From an uncultured Ferrovum sp. (GTDB lineage: Bacteria; Pseudomonadota; Gammaproteobacteria; Burkholderiales; Ferrovaceae): a stretch of 64,000 nt of DNA. Location: contig CAIVHB010000084.1 of NCBI GenBank assembly GCA_903905585.1, positions 56,871 to 120,870 on the forward strand. Direction: 5' to 3'. A program made the translations under genes and the position numbers. The notes beneath the pieces are model-generated. The model ran no database searches, was not told where the DNA came from, and saw only the letters and a program-made list of their open reading frames with translations. This document shows, one piece after another, positions 17,504-26,224 of this stretch (its first letter is position 1; each line of letters begins with the position of its first letter).

Positions 17504-18241
17504 ATGACTCAAACAAACCCTTCTCATATTGTTAACGATCATCACTCCACTCGCTCTTACCGTTACTACGACCTGGTCATGGCAGCATTTGTCACTGTTC
17601 TGATTTGCGCAGACGTGATTGGACCAGGCAAAGTCGCCTCTTTGAATTTCGGTAGTTGGGGAACCTTCACCTTTGGCGCTGGGGTACTGTTTTTCCCCAT
17701 TTCATATATTTTTGGCGACATTTTGACCGAGGTATACGGGTATGCACGCGCCAGAAAAGTGGTTTGGGCCGGGTTTGCTGCGCTTATTTTTTCGTCTTTC
17801 ATGAGCTGGGTGGTGGTATCGCTGCCTCCCGCCGCAGGCTGGACTGGGCAAAGCGCCTATGAAGCAACCTTTGGGGCGACGCCTCGAATTATTGCCGCCT
17901 CACTCTTTGCGTTCTGGGCAGGAGAATTCATGAATTCCTTCGTGCTGGCAAAGATGAAAATTTTTACTGAGGGGCGTTGGTTGTTCTCACGCGTATTAGG
18001 TTCTACTTTGGTTGGAGAAGCAGTCGATTCAATCTTGTTCTATCCCATCGCCTTTTATGGCGTGTGGCCAAATGAATTGGTGCTTACCGTGATGGTGACC
18101 AACTATCTTCTTAAAAGTGGCTGGGAAGCGATTGCTTATCCCCTGACAGCTCAAATTGTGGCGTGGTTAAAGCGGGTCGAGAACGAAGACTATTTCGATC
18201 GAGACACCAACTTTAATCCTTTTACTTTGGACGAGGCTTAA
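17504..18241 (+). CDS. Queuosine precursor transporter (YhhQ/VUT family)
   Basis: Inner-membrane transporter of about six helices, 245 residues, of the COG1738 family that imports preQ0/preQ1. The family segments FPISYIFGDILTEVYGY and ARKVVWAGF are clear, as is GEFMNSFVLAKMKIFTEG. A strong AAGGAG precedes the ATG. The last 20 bases overlap the convergent plsY gene. The short gap after ffh was inspected for a preQ1 riboswitch without a convincing match. Confidence 0.9.
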   Translation: MTQTNPSHIVNDHHSTRSYRYYDLVMAAFVTVLICADVIGPGKVASLNFGSWGTFTFGAGVLFFPISYIFGDILTEVYGYARARKVVWAGFAALIFSSFMSWVVVSLPPAAGWTGQSAYEATFGATPRIIAASLFAFWAGEFMNSFVLAKMKIFTEGRWLFSRVLGSTLVGEAVDSILFYPIAFYGVWPNELVLTVMVTNYLLKSGWEAIAYPLTAQIVAWLKRVENEDYFDRDTNFNPFTLDEA

Positions 18242-18836
18242 AGGCAGCTTCTTCTCCTGTCATCAGTTTTTGAATATTGCTGCGATGGCGCCAGAGAAGC
18301 AAGGTTGCCATCACAACCATACATATCCATAGACTACTCAGGCCCAGCAAGATATAACCCATGATTGGCCCAGTCAATGTGGCAGCAAGCGCACCCATAG
18401 ATGAAACTCGGGTAAACCAAAAAACACCCACCCAAGCGCATAGACTCGCCAAACCGACTGGCCAGCAAAGCATAAACAACAGTCCTGCAGCCGTTGCTAC
18501 CCCCTTCCCACCTTGAAAACCAAAGAATAATGGGAAGAGGTGACCCAGAAATACGGCCAAGGCGACCAAGGCTAAAGCCGTATCTTGACCAGGGCCTACA
18601 GGTACAACTTGAAGCGCAATCCAAACCGCTAACATTCCTTTAGCGGTATCTCCAACTAATGTGATGAGTGCTGCTTGCTTATTTCCTCCGCGCAACATAT
18701 TGGTCGCACCAGGGTTCTTTGAGCCAAAAGTACGTGGATCGGGTAAGCCGAAAATTTTGCTCACTATCACGGCAAATGAGATAGAACCGATCAGATATGC
18801 GCCCACAATTAATGGGCCAAGTGCTGAAAAATCCAA
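18222..18836 (-). CDS. plsY: Acyl-phosphate:glycerol-3-phosphate acyltransferase PlsY
   Basis: First acylation step of phospholipid synthesis, using acyl-phosphate made by PlsX. It has 204 residues with about five membrane helices. The three conserved loops are present: GSISFAVIVSK, then DPRTFGSKNPGATNMLR, then FGFQGGKGVATAAG. TTG start, with AGGAAG eight bases upstream. It converges on the queuosine-precursor transporter and overlaps it by 20 bases at the 3' ends. Confidence 0.95.
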   Translation of the reverse strand: MDFSALGPLIVGAYLIGSISFAVIVSKIFGLPDPRTFGSKNPGATNMLRGGNKQAALITLVGDTAKGMLAVWIALQVVPVGPGQDTALALVALAVFLGHLFPLFFGFQGGKGVATAAGLLFMLCWPVGLASLCAWVGVFWFTRVSSMGALAATLTGPIMGYILLGLSSLWICMVVMATLLLWRHRSNIQKLMTGEEAAFKPRPK

Positions 18837-18922
18837 AATAATTCTTCCTGTAGAACAAAGGGTGGGCTCTTAAATAAATTTAAGACTAGTATACAATCCG
18901 CCATTAACATTCGGTCCGCCCT

Positions 18923-19285
18923 ATGGATTTCATCTTTATTGAAGAGCTGCGCCTAGAAACCCTCATCGGTGTTTACGATTGGGAGCGCCATCGCCGTCAA
19001 ACTATTCAGCTGGATCTAGAGGTCGGCCTGCGCGACCATAATGCAGCAGCTAGCGATGACGTTGCTGATACCGTTGACTATGGAGCCGTAGCAGATCGAT
19101 TACGCCGCTTGGCCGCAGAAAGCGAGTTTGCACTGATTGAAACTTTGGCCGAATCAATAGCAAATATCATCCTTGGCGAATACAAAGCAGCATGGGTAAA
19201 AGTACGCGTCACTAAATTGGGATTGATGCGCGATGCCAAGCGAGTGGGTATCGTGATTCATCGTAAGGCTTCTACTCTCAAATAA
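18923..19285 (+). CDS. folB: Dihydroneopterin aldolase
   Basis: Folate pathway enzyme that converts dihydroneopterin to 6-hydroxymethyl-dihydropterin and glycolaldehyde. It has 120 residues. Motifs are the N-terminal ELRLETLIGVYDWERHRRQ, the central DTVDYGAV, ALIETLAESIA with the pterin-anchoring Glu, and VRVTKLG near the C-terminus. It is divergent from plsY across an 86-base gap that also holds a small inverted repeat (18869-18884, CTTAAA/TTTAAG). Confidence 0.95.
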   Translation: MDFIFIEELRLETLIGVYDWERHRRQTIQLDLEVGLRDHNAAASDDVADTVDYGAVADRLRRLAAESEFALIETLAESIANIILGEYKAAWVKVRVTKLGLMRDAKRVGIVIHRKASTLK

Positions 19286-19289
19286 ACGC

Positions 19290-20243
19290 TTAACCTCTTG
19301 GGTGGTGCTTACTATGTAAGGTCTTCAGACGTTCGCGTGCCACGTGGGTATAAATCTGTGTGGTCGTAATATCTGCATGGCCTAAAAGCAGTTGCACCAC
19401 ACGTAAGTCTGCCCCGTGATTGAGCAAATGTGTTGCAAAAGCATGTCTGAGTGTATGGGGTGAAAGAGTCCCGCGAATGCCTGCTTGAATTGCATAACGC
19501 CGAATCAACGACCAAAATGCTTGCCGCGTCATCCCCTCCCCGCGATTTGTAACAAAAAGATCCTCGCTCTGGTTACCCTTAAGTAAACTATCCCGAGCAC
19601 CATTCTTGAAATAATTTTCAACCCAATAGACGGCCTCTTCTCCTAAAGGCACCAAACGTTCTCTGGATCCCTTACCCATTACTTTCAACACGCCAGCTTG
19701 TAAATCCACTTGAAGACAACTTAAGCCTATCAGTTCACTCACACGCAATCCACAGGCATAGAGCAATTCAAGCATCGCCCGATCTCGAAGCCCGAGAGGG
19801 GAATTCAAATCTGGTGCTTTCAAAAGATTTTCTACATCACGCTCGCTCAGTGACTTTGGAGGAAGACGCGGAAGCTTAGGAGCCTTTATGAGCGCTGAAG
19901 GATCCTGCGTAACCCGACCTTCTCTCATCGCCAGAGCATAAAACCGGCGAATCGCGGACAAGGCCCGACTTGCACTTCTTGCGCTGGTGCGCCTAACCAA
20001 ATGAAGATGTGCCATCCAGGCTTGTAAATCGGCCGAGCTTGCCTCAGATAGATTGCGAGACGATGAGTAGGCCAACCATGTCGCAAATTGGGATAAGTCC
20101 CTACGATAGCTCTCTAGGGTATTCAGAGACAAGCCATCTTCTAACCAGAGGGCATCTGCAAAACGATCAATGTCTTGCGCCGATTTAAACGGAACCCTAT
20201 TAGCAGAATCAGCGTCTATATTGTTGTTAGAATCTTCAACCAT
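19290..20243 (-). CDS. xerD: Tyrosine recombinase XerD
   Basis: Site-specific recombinase that resolves chromosome dimers at dif with XerC. It has 317 residues. The N-terminal SAM-like DNA-binding domain (about 22-118) is followed by the catalytic domain with Arg167 (CGLRVSEL), Lys191, His263 and Arg266 (HTLRHAFATHLL), His289 (LGHADI) and the nucleophile Tyr298. Length and spacing fit the housekeeping XerD rather than a phage integrase. No attachment-site repeats were noticed around it. Confidence 0.93.
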   Translation of the reverse strand: MVEDSNNNIDADSANRVPFKSAQDIDRFADALWLEDGLSLNTLESYRRDLSQFATWLAYSSSRNLSEASSADLQAWMAHLHLVRRTSARSASRALSAIRRFYALAMREGRVTQDPSALIKAPKLPRLPPKSLSERDVENLLKAPDLNSPLGLRDRAMLELLYACGLRVSELIGLSCLQVDLQAGVLKVMGKGSRERLVPLGEEAVYWVENYFKNGARDSLLKGNQSEDLFVTNRGEGMTRQAFWSLIRRYAIQAGIRGTLSPHTLRHAFATHLLNHGADLRVVQLLLGHADITTTQIYTHVARERLKTLHSKHHPRG

Positions 20244-20292
20244 GCCGTTATCTTATGCAGATTAGCCTTCTAAAAACAGAGAGGAATCAAAA

Positions 20293-20694
20293 ATGAACTC
20301 CCGCCGCAGCTTAAAATCCCACTTTCGTGCACTGTATTTGTCAGGATTAATCCTGATGGCTTGGAGTGTACCTGTTCACTCAGCTGACGTAGATTTAGAT
20401 GTCGATGGGAAGCCTGAGGAGGCGTGTCTTGCGACCGAAAAAACCATGCGAATGATTATGAACATTTGGGCCAATCAAGCCATTGACACTTACACCCAAG
20501 TCAAACCTGATCTGCGTAATGGCTTGTCTTCGCATGGTGAACGCGGAGCAAAACTGCTACCCGTATTCGACAGTATGATTGCACGAATAGAAAGTAATGA
20601 GTTTTTACCGCCTAAAGTGATTAGTCGCTGGGAAGGCCACCAAAAACTTCGCGCTGCAACGCATATTGAGTGCATGGCAGCTTTAACCAAATAA
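20293..20694 (+). CDS. Small secreted protein of unknown function
   Basis: A 133-residue protein with a clear Sec signal peptide (about residues 1-30, ending VHSA|DVDLD). A strong GAGAGGA lies before its ATG. The mature part is about 100 residues, helical and charged, with two cysteines (EEACLATEK and IECMAALTK) that could form a disulfide. I do not recognise the family. It is divergent from xerD and is followed at once by a bidirectional terminator, so it is a single-gene unit. Confidence 0.75.
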   Translation: MNSRRSLKSHFRALYLSGLILMAWSVPVHSADVDLDVDGKPEEACLATEKTMRMIMNIWANQAIDTYTQVKPDLRNGLSSHGERGAKLLPVFDSMIARIESNEFLPPKVISRWEGHQKLRAATHIECMAALTK

Positions 20695-20727
20695 AAAAAG
20701 GCCACGAAAATTCGTGGCCTTTTTTTT
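20693..20727. terminator. Bidirectional rho-independent terminator
   Basis: GGCCACGAA and TTCGTGGCC form a perfect nine-base stem around a two-base loop, flanked by seven A on one side and eight T on the other. It can stop transcription from both the secreted-protein gene (+) and rplS (-). Confidence 0.92.
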
Positions 20728-20740
20728 AACTCTTACCAGC

Positions 20741-21172
20741 TTAAGCCGCTGGAGAGGGATCCGTACCGTGATCCACTTCAGGCATGGCAACTGCAGCCGC
20801 CAAAGAAGGAGATATACGTGCTTTTAACTTTTCTTTAATACGAGCTGACTTACCAGAACGCTCACGCAGATAGTAAAGCTTGGCGCGACGCACATCACCG
20901 CGGCGCTTCACTTCAACGCTTGCAATCAAAGGGGAGTAAGTCTGGAACGTACGCTCAACCCCTTCACCAGAAGAGATTTTACGAACAATGAAGGAAGAAT
21001 TCAGGCCGCGATTGCGTTTAGCAATGACTACACCTTCATAGGCCTGCACACGCTTGCGCTCGCCTTCGACTACGTTTACGTTAACGATCACGGTGTCCCC
21101 GGGGGCAAACTCAGGAATCGTTTTATTCAGCCTGATCATTTCTTCGGCTTCGAGTTGTTGAATCAAGTCCAT
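20741..21172 (-). CDS. rplS: 50S ribosomal protein L19
   Basis: Large-subunit protein at the subunit interface, 143 residues including a C-terminal tail of about 20 residues beyond the core. Family segments are [20 protein letters not shown] and [18 protein letters not shown], then [27 protein letters not shown]. The Shine-Dalgarno GGAG lies in the last codons of trmD, four bases upstream. It is the last gene of the rpsP operon. Confidence 0.98.
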   Translation of the reverse strand: MDLIQQLEAEEMIRLNKTIPEFAPGDTVIVNVNVVEGERKRVQAYEGVVIAKRNRGLNSSFIVRKISSGEGVERTFQTYSPLIASVEVKRRGDVRRAKLYYLRERSGKSARIKEKLKARISPSLAAAVAMPEVDHGTDPSPAA

Positions 21173-21176
21173 GGTC

Positions 21177-21935
21177 CTACTCCTTCAAATCGTGTTCCGT
21201 CCGGAACACTTCTAATAACTTCCGATCTACCGCACTAAGCGACAACCGGTCCAACAAATCAGGTCGACGCAACGAAGTACGCCCCAACGACTGCATTTTT
21301 CTCCATCGGTGAATATCGGCATGGTTTCCCGACATCAACACATGAGGAACAGATTCCCCTTCATAAACTTCTGGCCGGGTGTAGTGGGGACAATCTAGTA
21401 ATCCCTCCACAAAAGATTCTTGAACCGCTGAATCTGCATCACCCAAAACCCCGGGTAATTGCCGGAGCACTGCATCAATTAACATCATGGCGGGGAGCTC
21501 ACCTCCCGAGACCACAAAATCTCCAATGGAAATTTCTTGGTCAACGCAGCGACGTAAAAGTCGCTCGTCTACACCTTCATATCTGCTGGCCAAGACAATC
21601 AATCCTGACCGCTTACTTAAACTCATCACCATGGCATGGCTTAACGGGGAACCCTGAGGGGAAAGATGAATCACCCAAGGTTCTGCCACTCCAGCTAGCT
21701 GTTGAGACGCCTTTGCTGCATTGATTGCACGCTCTAGCGGTTGCGCCAACATCACCATGCCTGGACCTCCCCCGTAGGGTCGGTCATCAATCGTTCTGTA
21801 CGCATTCTCAGTGAAATCTCTAGGATTCCATGTGTTCAGCGCCCAAATTTTTTCATCTAGCGCTCGTCGCGTAATACCAAATTGCGAGATCGCATCAAAC
21901 ATTTCCGGAAACAGCGTGATCGCATCAAACTGCAT
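21177..21935 (-). CDS. trmD: tRNA (guanine-N1)-methyltransferase TrmD
   Basis: SPOUT methyltransferase that makes m1G37 in tRNAs to prevent frameshifting. It has 252 residues. Motifs are the N-terminal [39 protein letters not shown] and [17 protein letters not shown] (the knotted SAM site). It lies between rimM and rplS, the usual order. Confidence 0.98.
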   Translation of the reverse strand: MQFDAITLFPEMFDAISQFGITRRALDEKIWALNTWNPRDFTENAYRTIDDRPYGGGPGMVMLAQPLERAINAAKASQQLAGVAEPWVIHLSPQGSPLSHAMVMSLSKRSGLIVLASRYEGVDERLLRRCVDQEISIGDFVVSGGELPAMMLIDAVLRQLPGVLGDADSAVQESFVEGLLDCPHYTRPEVYEGESVPHVLMSGNHADIHRWRKMQSLGRTSLRRPDLLDRLSLSAVDRKLLEVFRTEHDLKE

Positions 21936-21971
21936 TCGCGCCCTCCGGCCTCAATTCTATTCAACCAAGCT

Positions 21972-22451
21972 TTAATAATCCAAGCCCCAATCAACCCGAA
22001 TCATTCGATCGACCAGATTCACTTCTAACACAATGGCATCTACATAAGGCAGGAGACGCTCTCTGTCTCCTTTCACTACCAGTACATCGTTGGCACCCGT
22101 TTCGAGCAAATCATCAATCTGCCCAAGGTGTTCACCTTGAAGATTTACCACGTCTAAGCCAACTAAATCAGCCCAGTAAAATTCACCTTCTGCCACAGGA
22201 GGCAATGCATCCCTAGGAATGGAAATGTCAGCTCCTCGCAATGCAAAGGCTTGATCTCTATCATCCACCCCAGCCAGCTTCGCAACCATATGAGAGGCAT
22301 GTATCTCCACCTCATCGAGTTGCATCGGCTTTTCAATTCCAGCCACAGTTACCCACCAAGTGGGATATCCCGCTAAACTATCTAAATTCTCGGTAAAGGT
22401 CTTTAACTTGACCCAACCGCGCACTCCGAATGGACCTAAGACACGGCCCAT
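21972..22451 (-). CDS. rimM: 16S rRNA processing protein RimM
   Basis: Assembly factor for the 30S head that binds S19. It has about 159 residues. The N-terminal beta-barrel begins GRVLGPFGVRGWVKL, and the PRC-barrel-like C-terminal half has EFYWADLVGLDVVN and LLPYVDAIVLEVN. The frame opens with two GTG codons, but the ATG at 22451 has AGGG five bases upstream and is preferred. It begins 10 bases after the rpsP stop. Confidence 0.95.
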   Translation of the reverse strand: MGRVLGPFGVRGWVKLKTFTENLDSLAGYPTWWVTVAGIEKPMQLDEVEIHASHMVAKLAGVDDRDQAFALRGADISIPRDALPPVAEGEFYWADLVGLDVVNLQGEHLGQIDDLLETGANDVLVVKGDRERLLPYVDAIVLEVNLVDRMIRVDWGLDY

Positions 22452-22461
22452 CACCACCCTA

Positions 22462-22734
22462 TCAGGCAGCGGTCACTCCAGCAGCTTGAGCCTTAGCCGA
22501 GCGCTTAAGCAGCTTTTGTACTGCGTCGCTAGCTTGTGCACCTTTACTTACCCAGAATTCAACACGATCGTGAGCGATGCGCAAGGCATCCGCTGCGCCT
22601 TCAGTCGCAACGGGATTGTAAAACCCCACTCGCTCAATGAAACGACCATCACGGCGATTGCGAGAATCAGCAACCACTACATTGAAGAAGGGGCGATTAC
22701 GCGCACCACCTCGAGAAAGACGAATGACTACCAT
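22462..22734 (-). CDS. rpsP: 30S ribosomal protein S16
   Basis: Small-subunit protein of 90 residues. It starts [23 protein letters not shown] and continues [14 protein letters not shown], the S16 signature. First gene of the rpsP-rimM-trmD-rplS operon, 29 bases downstream of a good sigma-70 promoter. Confidence 0.98.
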   Translation of the reverse strand: MVVIRLSRGGARNRPFFNVVVADSRNRRDGRFIERVGFYNPVATEGAADALRIAHDRVEFWVSKGAQASDAVQKLLKRSAKAQAAGVTAA

Positions 22735-22763
22735 GTTCTTGACCTGCTGGAGAAAAGCCCATA

Positions 22764-22793
22764 ACTATACCTGAACATCACTGAAAATATCAA
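22764..22793 (-). promoter_or_regulatory. Sigma-70 promoter of the rpsP operon
   Basis: Read on the minus strand, TTGATA (22793-22788) and TATAGT (22769-22764) are separated by 18 bases, ending 29 bases before the rpsP start. Both boxes differ from consensus at one position. Confidence 0.65.
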
Positions 22794-22814
22794 TAGGGCA
22801 AAGGTTTACTAATT

Positions 22815-23678
22815 TTAGGCGCCCACAGCGATAGGCCTTGAGGACTCTGCGCACCATTCACTCCAAGACCCAGGATAGAGCTTCGCGCCCTGAAAACCTG
22901 CCATTTCTAAAGACAAGAGGTTATGGCAAGCCGTAACCCCACTCCCGCACTGGCAAACAATAGTCTCGGGAGACCGGCCTGCCAAAATCTCTTTCCACTC
23001 TATGGAAAGCTGATCAGCCGATTTAAAACGACCATTTTCCGAAAGATTTTGCCGAAAAAAACGATTGATCGCTCCAGGAATATGCCCCCCCACAGAATCT
23101 ACAGTTTCATTTTCTCCGCGAAAGCGGTCTGGAGAGCGCGCATCTACTAACAGAAACGCTTGGGATTCGAGATTGGCTTCGATGGCTTCAACTGGCAACC
23201 ATTGATCATGAATGGGATGATTTAGGGTAGAAACATCAACCCCCTTTTCAACTGCTGGTTGGCGATGACCCGACTCTACAGCGTATTGATCTGCAAGCCA
23301 TTGAGGAAATCCGCCATCTAAAACAGCTACAGCCTCATGTCCCATCCATCTCAACAACCACCACAAACGGGCGGCAAAAGCCCCTCCCGCATCATCATAA
23401 ACAACCACCTGAGTTTCGGGACCCACACCAAGGCTCATTAATTTTCTTGCCAACTCATCCGTATTCGGCAGAGGGTGTCGGCCGTTTTTGCCTGTCATGG
23501 GCCCGGATAAGTCATCGTCGAGGTGCAAAAAATAGGCACCAGGAATATGTCCCGCCTCATAAGCACGGTGACCGGCCAATGGATCGGTCAGATTGTGCCG
23601 ACAATCTATAATGACCCAATGAGAGGGCGCAGCACTCAGTGCTGCACAAGAAATAATCGTGTTGTAACCATCAATCAT
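22815..23678 (-). CDS. Sulfurtransferase, 3-mercaptopyruvate type (two rhodanese domains)
   Basis: Two tandem rhodanese domains, 287 residues from the ATG at 23678. The N-terminal inactive domain has the DCRHNL and AGHIPGAYFLHLDDDLS signatures. The C-terminal catalytic loop is CGSGVTA (Cys at about 244), the form associated with mercaptopyruvate sulfurtransferases rather than the thiosulfate type (CRKGVTA). The open frame extends 20 residues upstream but overlaps the EamA gene; the ATG overlaps that stop by eight bases. It is last in an overlapping set with the EamA permease and the Rieske oxygenase. Confidence 0.88.
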   Translation of the reverse strand: MIDGYNTIISCAALSAAPSHWVIIDCRHNLTDPLAGHRAYEAGHIPGAYFLHLDDDLSGPMTGKNGRHPLPNTDELARKLMSLGVGPETQVVVYDDAGGAFAARLWWLLRWMGHEAVAVLDGGFPQWLADQYAVESGHRQPAVEKGVDVSTLNHPIHDQWLPVEAIEANLESQAFLLVDARSPDRFRGENETVDSVGGHIPGAINRFFRQNLSENGRFKSADQLSIEWKEILAGRSPETIVCQCGSGVTACHNLLSLEMAGFQGAKLYPGSWSEWCAESSRPIAVGA

Positions 23679-24651
23679 GCGCTGCCCCCGCTTTGCGAGC
23701 CCATGTTGCCAATCCACCCGCTGAGATAATGACGGCAATCCCTGTCCATGCCATTGGGGATAGCCATTCAGAATGAAACACTACACCAAACAGACTTGAA
23801 AAAACGATGGTGAAATAGGCAAAATTGCTGGTGAGCCAAACCGCTCCAGTTTTATATGCGCGCGTCATGCACAACTGACCAAACAAGGCAGAAATCCCTA
23901 TTGCCAATAATAAGGGTATCTGATTCCACATCAGCCAATGAGGGGCCTCAGGGATCCAATCTAAAGGGATTCCTAAATTTTCTCTGTAAAACGATACCGT
24001 CAACATTAATCCGCTCACTAGCGAACTCAAAAAAGTGAAATATAGAACAATTCTCCACTCGGGCTCATTGACCTCTCCCATCGCCCGCACATTTAAGAAC
24101 ACCATACCGGCGAATAAGCCCGAGAGTAATCCAGCCAAGCCTGCCACCCACTGATCTGGACCAAGGTGGGGTTTTAGTACCAGTGCCACCCCAACAAATC
24201 CGAGGCTTAATGCAGCAATCAAAGGAGCGCGCGCTTGTTCCTTTAAAACCCCCACCATAATAAGTGCAAGAAATAATGGAGAGGTGTAGTTCAAGGTCAC
24301 TGCAGTTGCGAGAGGTAAATGCGTAATGCCATAAAAATACAGCCAGAGTGAAATGATTCCGCATACGCTTCTTTGAATATGCAAACGCCAATATTGCGTT
24401 AACAAACTCCCCTGGCGAATCAGCGCAATGAAAAAAATAACAAGAAAGCCAGTAATGGAGCGATAAAACATCAATTCAGTACTGCTGTAGTTGGCGCCTT
24501 CAAGCTTGACAAGAAACCCCATCAAAGCAAAGAAAAAGGCCGCAACCAGCATCCACCCCGCCCCAAGATCCGGCAAAGAATCTGCTCGTACCCATTCAAT
24601 TCGGCGGAATAGAGTTTTTCCTAGAGCCTCAGCCACGGGTTTGCGCAGCAA
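23671..24651 (-). CDS. EamA/DMT-family permease
   Basis: A 326-residue protein with ten membrane helices in two EamA repeats (about 30-165 and 180-315), the layout of ten-TM drug/metabolite transporters. Segments include AAFFFALMGFLVKLEG in the first repeat and QLCMTRAYKTGAVWLTSNFAY in the second. The substrate cannot be told. Its start overlaps the end of the Rieske gene by 23 bases and its end overlaps the sulfurtransferase gene by eight, which suggests one transcript. Confidence 0.88.
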   Translation of the reverse strand: MLRKPVAEALGKTLFRRIEWVRADSLPDLGAGWMLVAAFFFALMGFLVKLEGANYSSTELMFYRSITGFLVIFFIALIRQGSLLTQYWRLHIQRSVCGIISLWLYFYGITHLPLATAVTLNYTSPLFLALIMVGVLKEQARAPLIAALSLGFVGVALVLKPHLGPDQWVAGLAGLLSGLFAGMVFLNVRAMGEVNEPEWRIVLYFTFLSSLVSGLMLTVSFYRENLGIPLDWIPEAPHWLMWNQIPLLLAIGISALFGQLCMTRAYKTGAVWLTSNFAYFTIVFSSLFGVVFHSEWLSPMAWTGIAVIISAGGLATWARKAGAAHD

Positions 24652-25753
24652 GCCTAGGCTCGACCTGTCGGCGCAGGAAGGTTTGATAATGCATTAAGCC
24701 ATCTTCCATGGGGGATTGGTAGGGACCCTGCTCTTCAATCCCTTTTAAGAATAATGCTCTGCGGCCCCGATGCATACGCGTACAGATTTCATCATCTTCG
24801 ATCGCTGTTTCGACATAGGCAGCTTGCTCTGCCTCAATAAATTCGGGCTCAAAAAGCACGATTTCTTCTGGATAGTAAAACTCCACCACATTCACACATC
24901 GCTCTGGCCCTCTTGGCCAGACAGTACTGACGACCAACACATTGGGATACCACTCGACCATGATGTTGGGGTAATACACAGCCCAAATTGCTCCGTGTTT
25001 AGGCATTTCACCTAAGCCCGCTTTAAGAACTTTCTCATGCCATTTACTATAAGTATCACTTCCTGGATGCTGAAGTTCTGATTGCAAACCCACCCTTTGC
25101 ACGCTATGCCAATCACCAAACTCCCAGTCCAACACTTCACAATCAACGAAACCATTCAAGCCAGGATGAAAGGGGGCAACATGGTAATCCTCTAGGTACA
25201 CTTCAATAAAAGTTTTCCAATTAAATGCGTGTTCTTCAACGCGCATTTGATGAAAGCGGTAGCCATCAAAGTTGAGATCCTTCCAAGCTCGCACCTTACC
25301 CAGGTCCTGGGCAACGGGGCGCTGGCCCTCAAAAAGTAATCCCTGAAATTCCTGCATTGGCGTTTGAGGAAGATCTAAGCAAGGACGTGATGGGAAATGA
25401 GGGGCGCCAAGTAGCACGCCATGTGTATCGTAGGTCCAGCGATGCAGGGGGCAAACTATAGACTCACCTGTATTTCCCCGGCCCTCAAGCATAATGGCCT
25501 GTCGGTGCCGACAAATATTCGAAATGAGTTGAGGACCGTCAGAACCATTTACCAATGCACGCCCATGATCTTCCCAGGACAATGTGTGGAAGTCACCGCG
25601 CGCAGGGATTTGCAATAGATGGCCAACATATCCCGGGCCTTGACGAAACAATACTTCCATCTCGATATCCAAGATGGCTTGGTCGAAATACCAGCTCAAT
25701 GGCAGTTGCGGAGAAACGCGCGCCAGATGGGAGGGCTTACCAAGATCAGTCAT
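24629..25753 (-). CDS. Rieske non-heme iron oxygenase, alpha-subunit family
   Basis: A 374-residue protein. The Rieske 2Fe-2S ligands are Cys81-x-His83 (CRHRQ) and Cys101-x2-His104 (CPLHRW). The catalytic domain has the mononuclear-iron segment EVYLEDYHVAPFH with His191 and His196, and a possible third acidic ligand in the ETAIEDDE region. It belongs to the ring-hydroxylating oxygenase alpha family, which also includes demethylases of quaternary amines. The substrate is unknown. No reductase or beta subunit lies next to it. Confidence 0.85.
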   Translation of the reverse strand: MTDLGKPSHLARVSPQLPLSWYFDQAILDIEMEVLFRQGPGYVGHLLQIPARGDFHTLSWEDHGRALVNGSDGPQLISNICRHRQAIMLEGRGNTGESIVCPLHRWTYDTHGVLLGAPHFPSRPCLDLPQTPMQEFQGLLFEGQRPVAQDLGKVRAWKDLNFDGYRFHQMRVEEHAFNWKTFIEVYLEDYHVAPFHPGLNGFVDCEVLDWEFGDWHSVQRVGLQSELQHPGSDTYSKWHEKVLKAGLGEMPKHGAIWAVYYPNIMVEWYPNVLVVSTVWPRGPERCVNVVEFYYPEEIVLFEPEFIEAEQAAYVETAIEDDEICTRMHRGRRALFLKGIEEQGPYQSPMEDGLMHYQTFLRRQVEPRLAAQTRG

Positions 25754-25816
25754 TGTTTCGTGATTTTTGCTTCAATTCGGAGTTAAAAATCGACCGGGGA
25801 GAATAGGGCAAAACCC

Positions 25817-25844
25817 TTGATTACGCAAGTCATTCTCCTAAAAT
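25817..25844 (+). promoter_or_regulatory. Possible promoter of xseB-ispA-dxs
   Basis: TTGATT (25817-25822) and TAAAAT (25839-25844) with 16 bases between, about 87 bases before xseB. Read by eye; moderate match only. Confidence 0.4.
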
Positions 25845-25873
25845 CATTATGCTAGCGCGTTGACCCACAGGGG

Positions 25874-25901
25874 TAGGTAAGCTAAGGTTGGGAGTTACCT
25901 A
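25874..25901 (+). repeat. Inverted repeat in the xseB leader
   Basis: TAGGTAA and TTACCTA form a perfect seven-base stem around a 14-base loop, 29 bases before the xseB start. It could be an mRNA hairpin or an operator. No T-run follows. Confidence 0.4.
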
Positions 25902-25930
25902 GTTAATACCGGCCAGAAACCCAGACTGAC

Positions 25931-26224
25931 ATGTCTAAAAAACAAATCTCTGAAGATTCCTTGTCGCTCAGTCACTCTGAGGATGATCCTACGCGCACTG
26001 AGCCTGTAGCGGTGAGTTATGAAGCCGCTTTGGAAGAACTTGAAGGCTTAGTAGAACAAATGGAAGGCGGTCAACTTGATCTTGAGTCCTCCTTAGCAGC
26101 CTATCGAAGAGGAAGCGCTTTGCTGAAGTTTTGCCAGGTTCAGTTATCTGTAGCAGAGCAACAGGTGAAAGTTTTAGAAGGCGAAAGTCTGGTAGATGCG
26201 GTTGGCAGCAATGAACCTTTCTGA
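25931..26224 (+). CDS. xseB: Exodeoxyribonuclease VII small subunit
   Basis: A 97-residue protein. The family core SYEAALEELEGLVEQMEGG then LDLESSLAAYRRGSALLKFC (about residues 33-72) is a helical hairpin that binds the XseA large subunit. The first 30 residues are a polar tail not typical of the family. xseA is not in the window. xseB leads the xseB-ispA-dxs run seen in many proteobacteria and overlaps ispA by 14 bases. Confidence 0.93.
   Translation: MSKKQISEDSLSLSHSEDDPTRTEPVAVSYEAALEELEGLVEQMEGGQLDLESSLAAYRRGSALLKFCQVQLSVAEQQVKVLEGESLVDAVGSNEPF

Noticed and set aside
18869..18884. CTTAAA/TTTAAG palindrome between plsY and folB as an operator
   Set aside because: A six-base AT-rich repeat in an AT-rich gap is expected by chance. 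It is mentioned only in the folB entry.
19290..20243. XerD-type gene as a sign of an integrated mobile element
   Set aside because: Length, motifs and neighbours fit the housekeeping XerD, and no flanking repeats, phage or plasmid genes are present.
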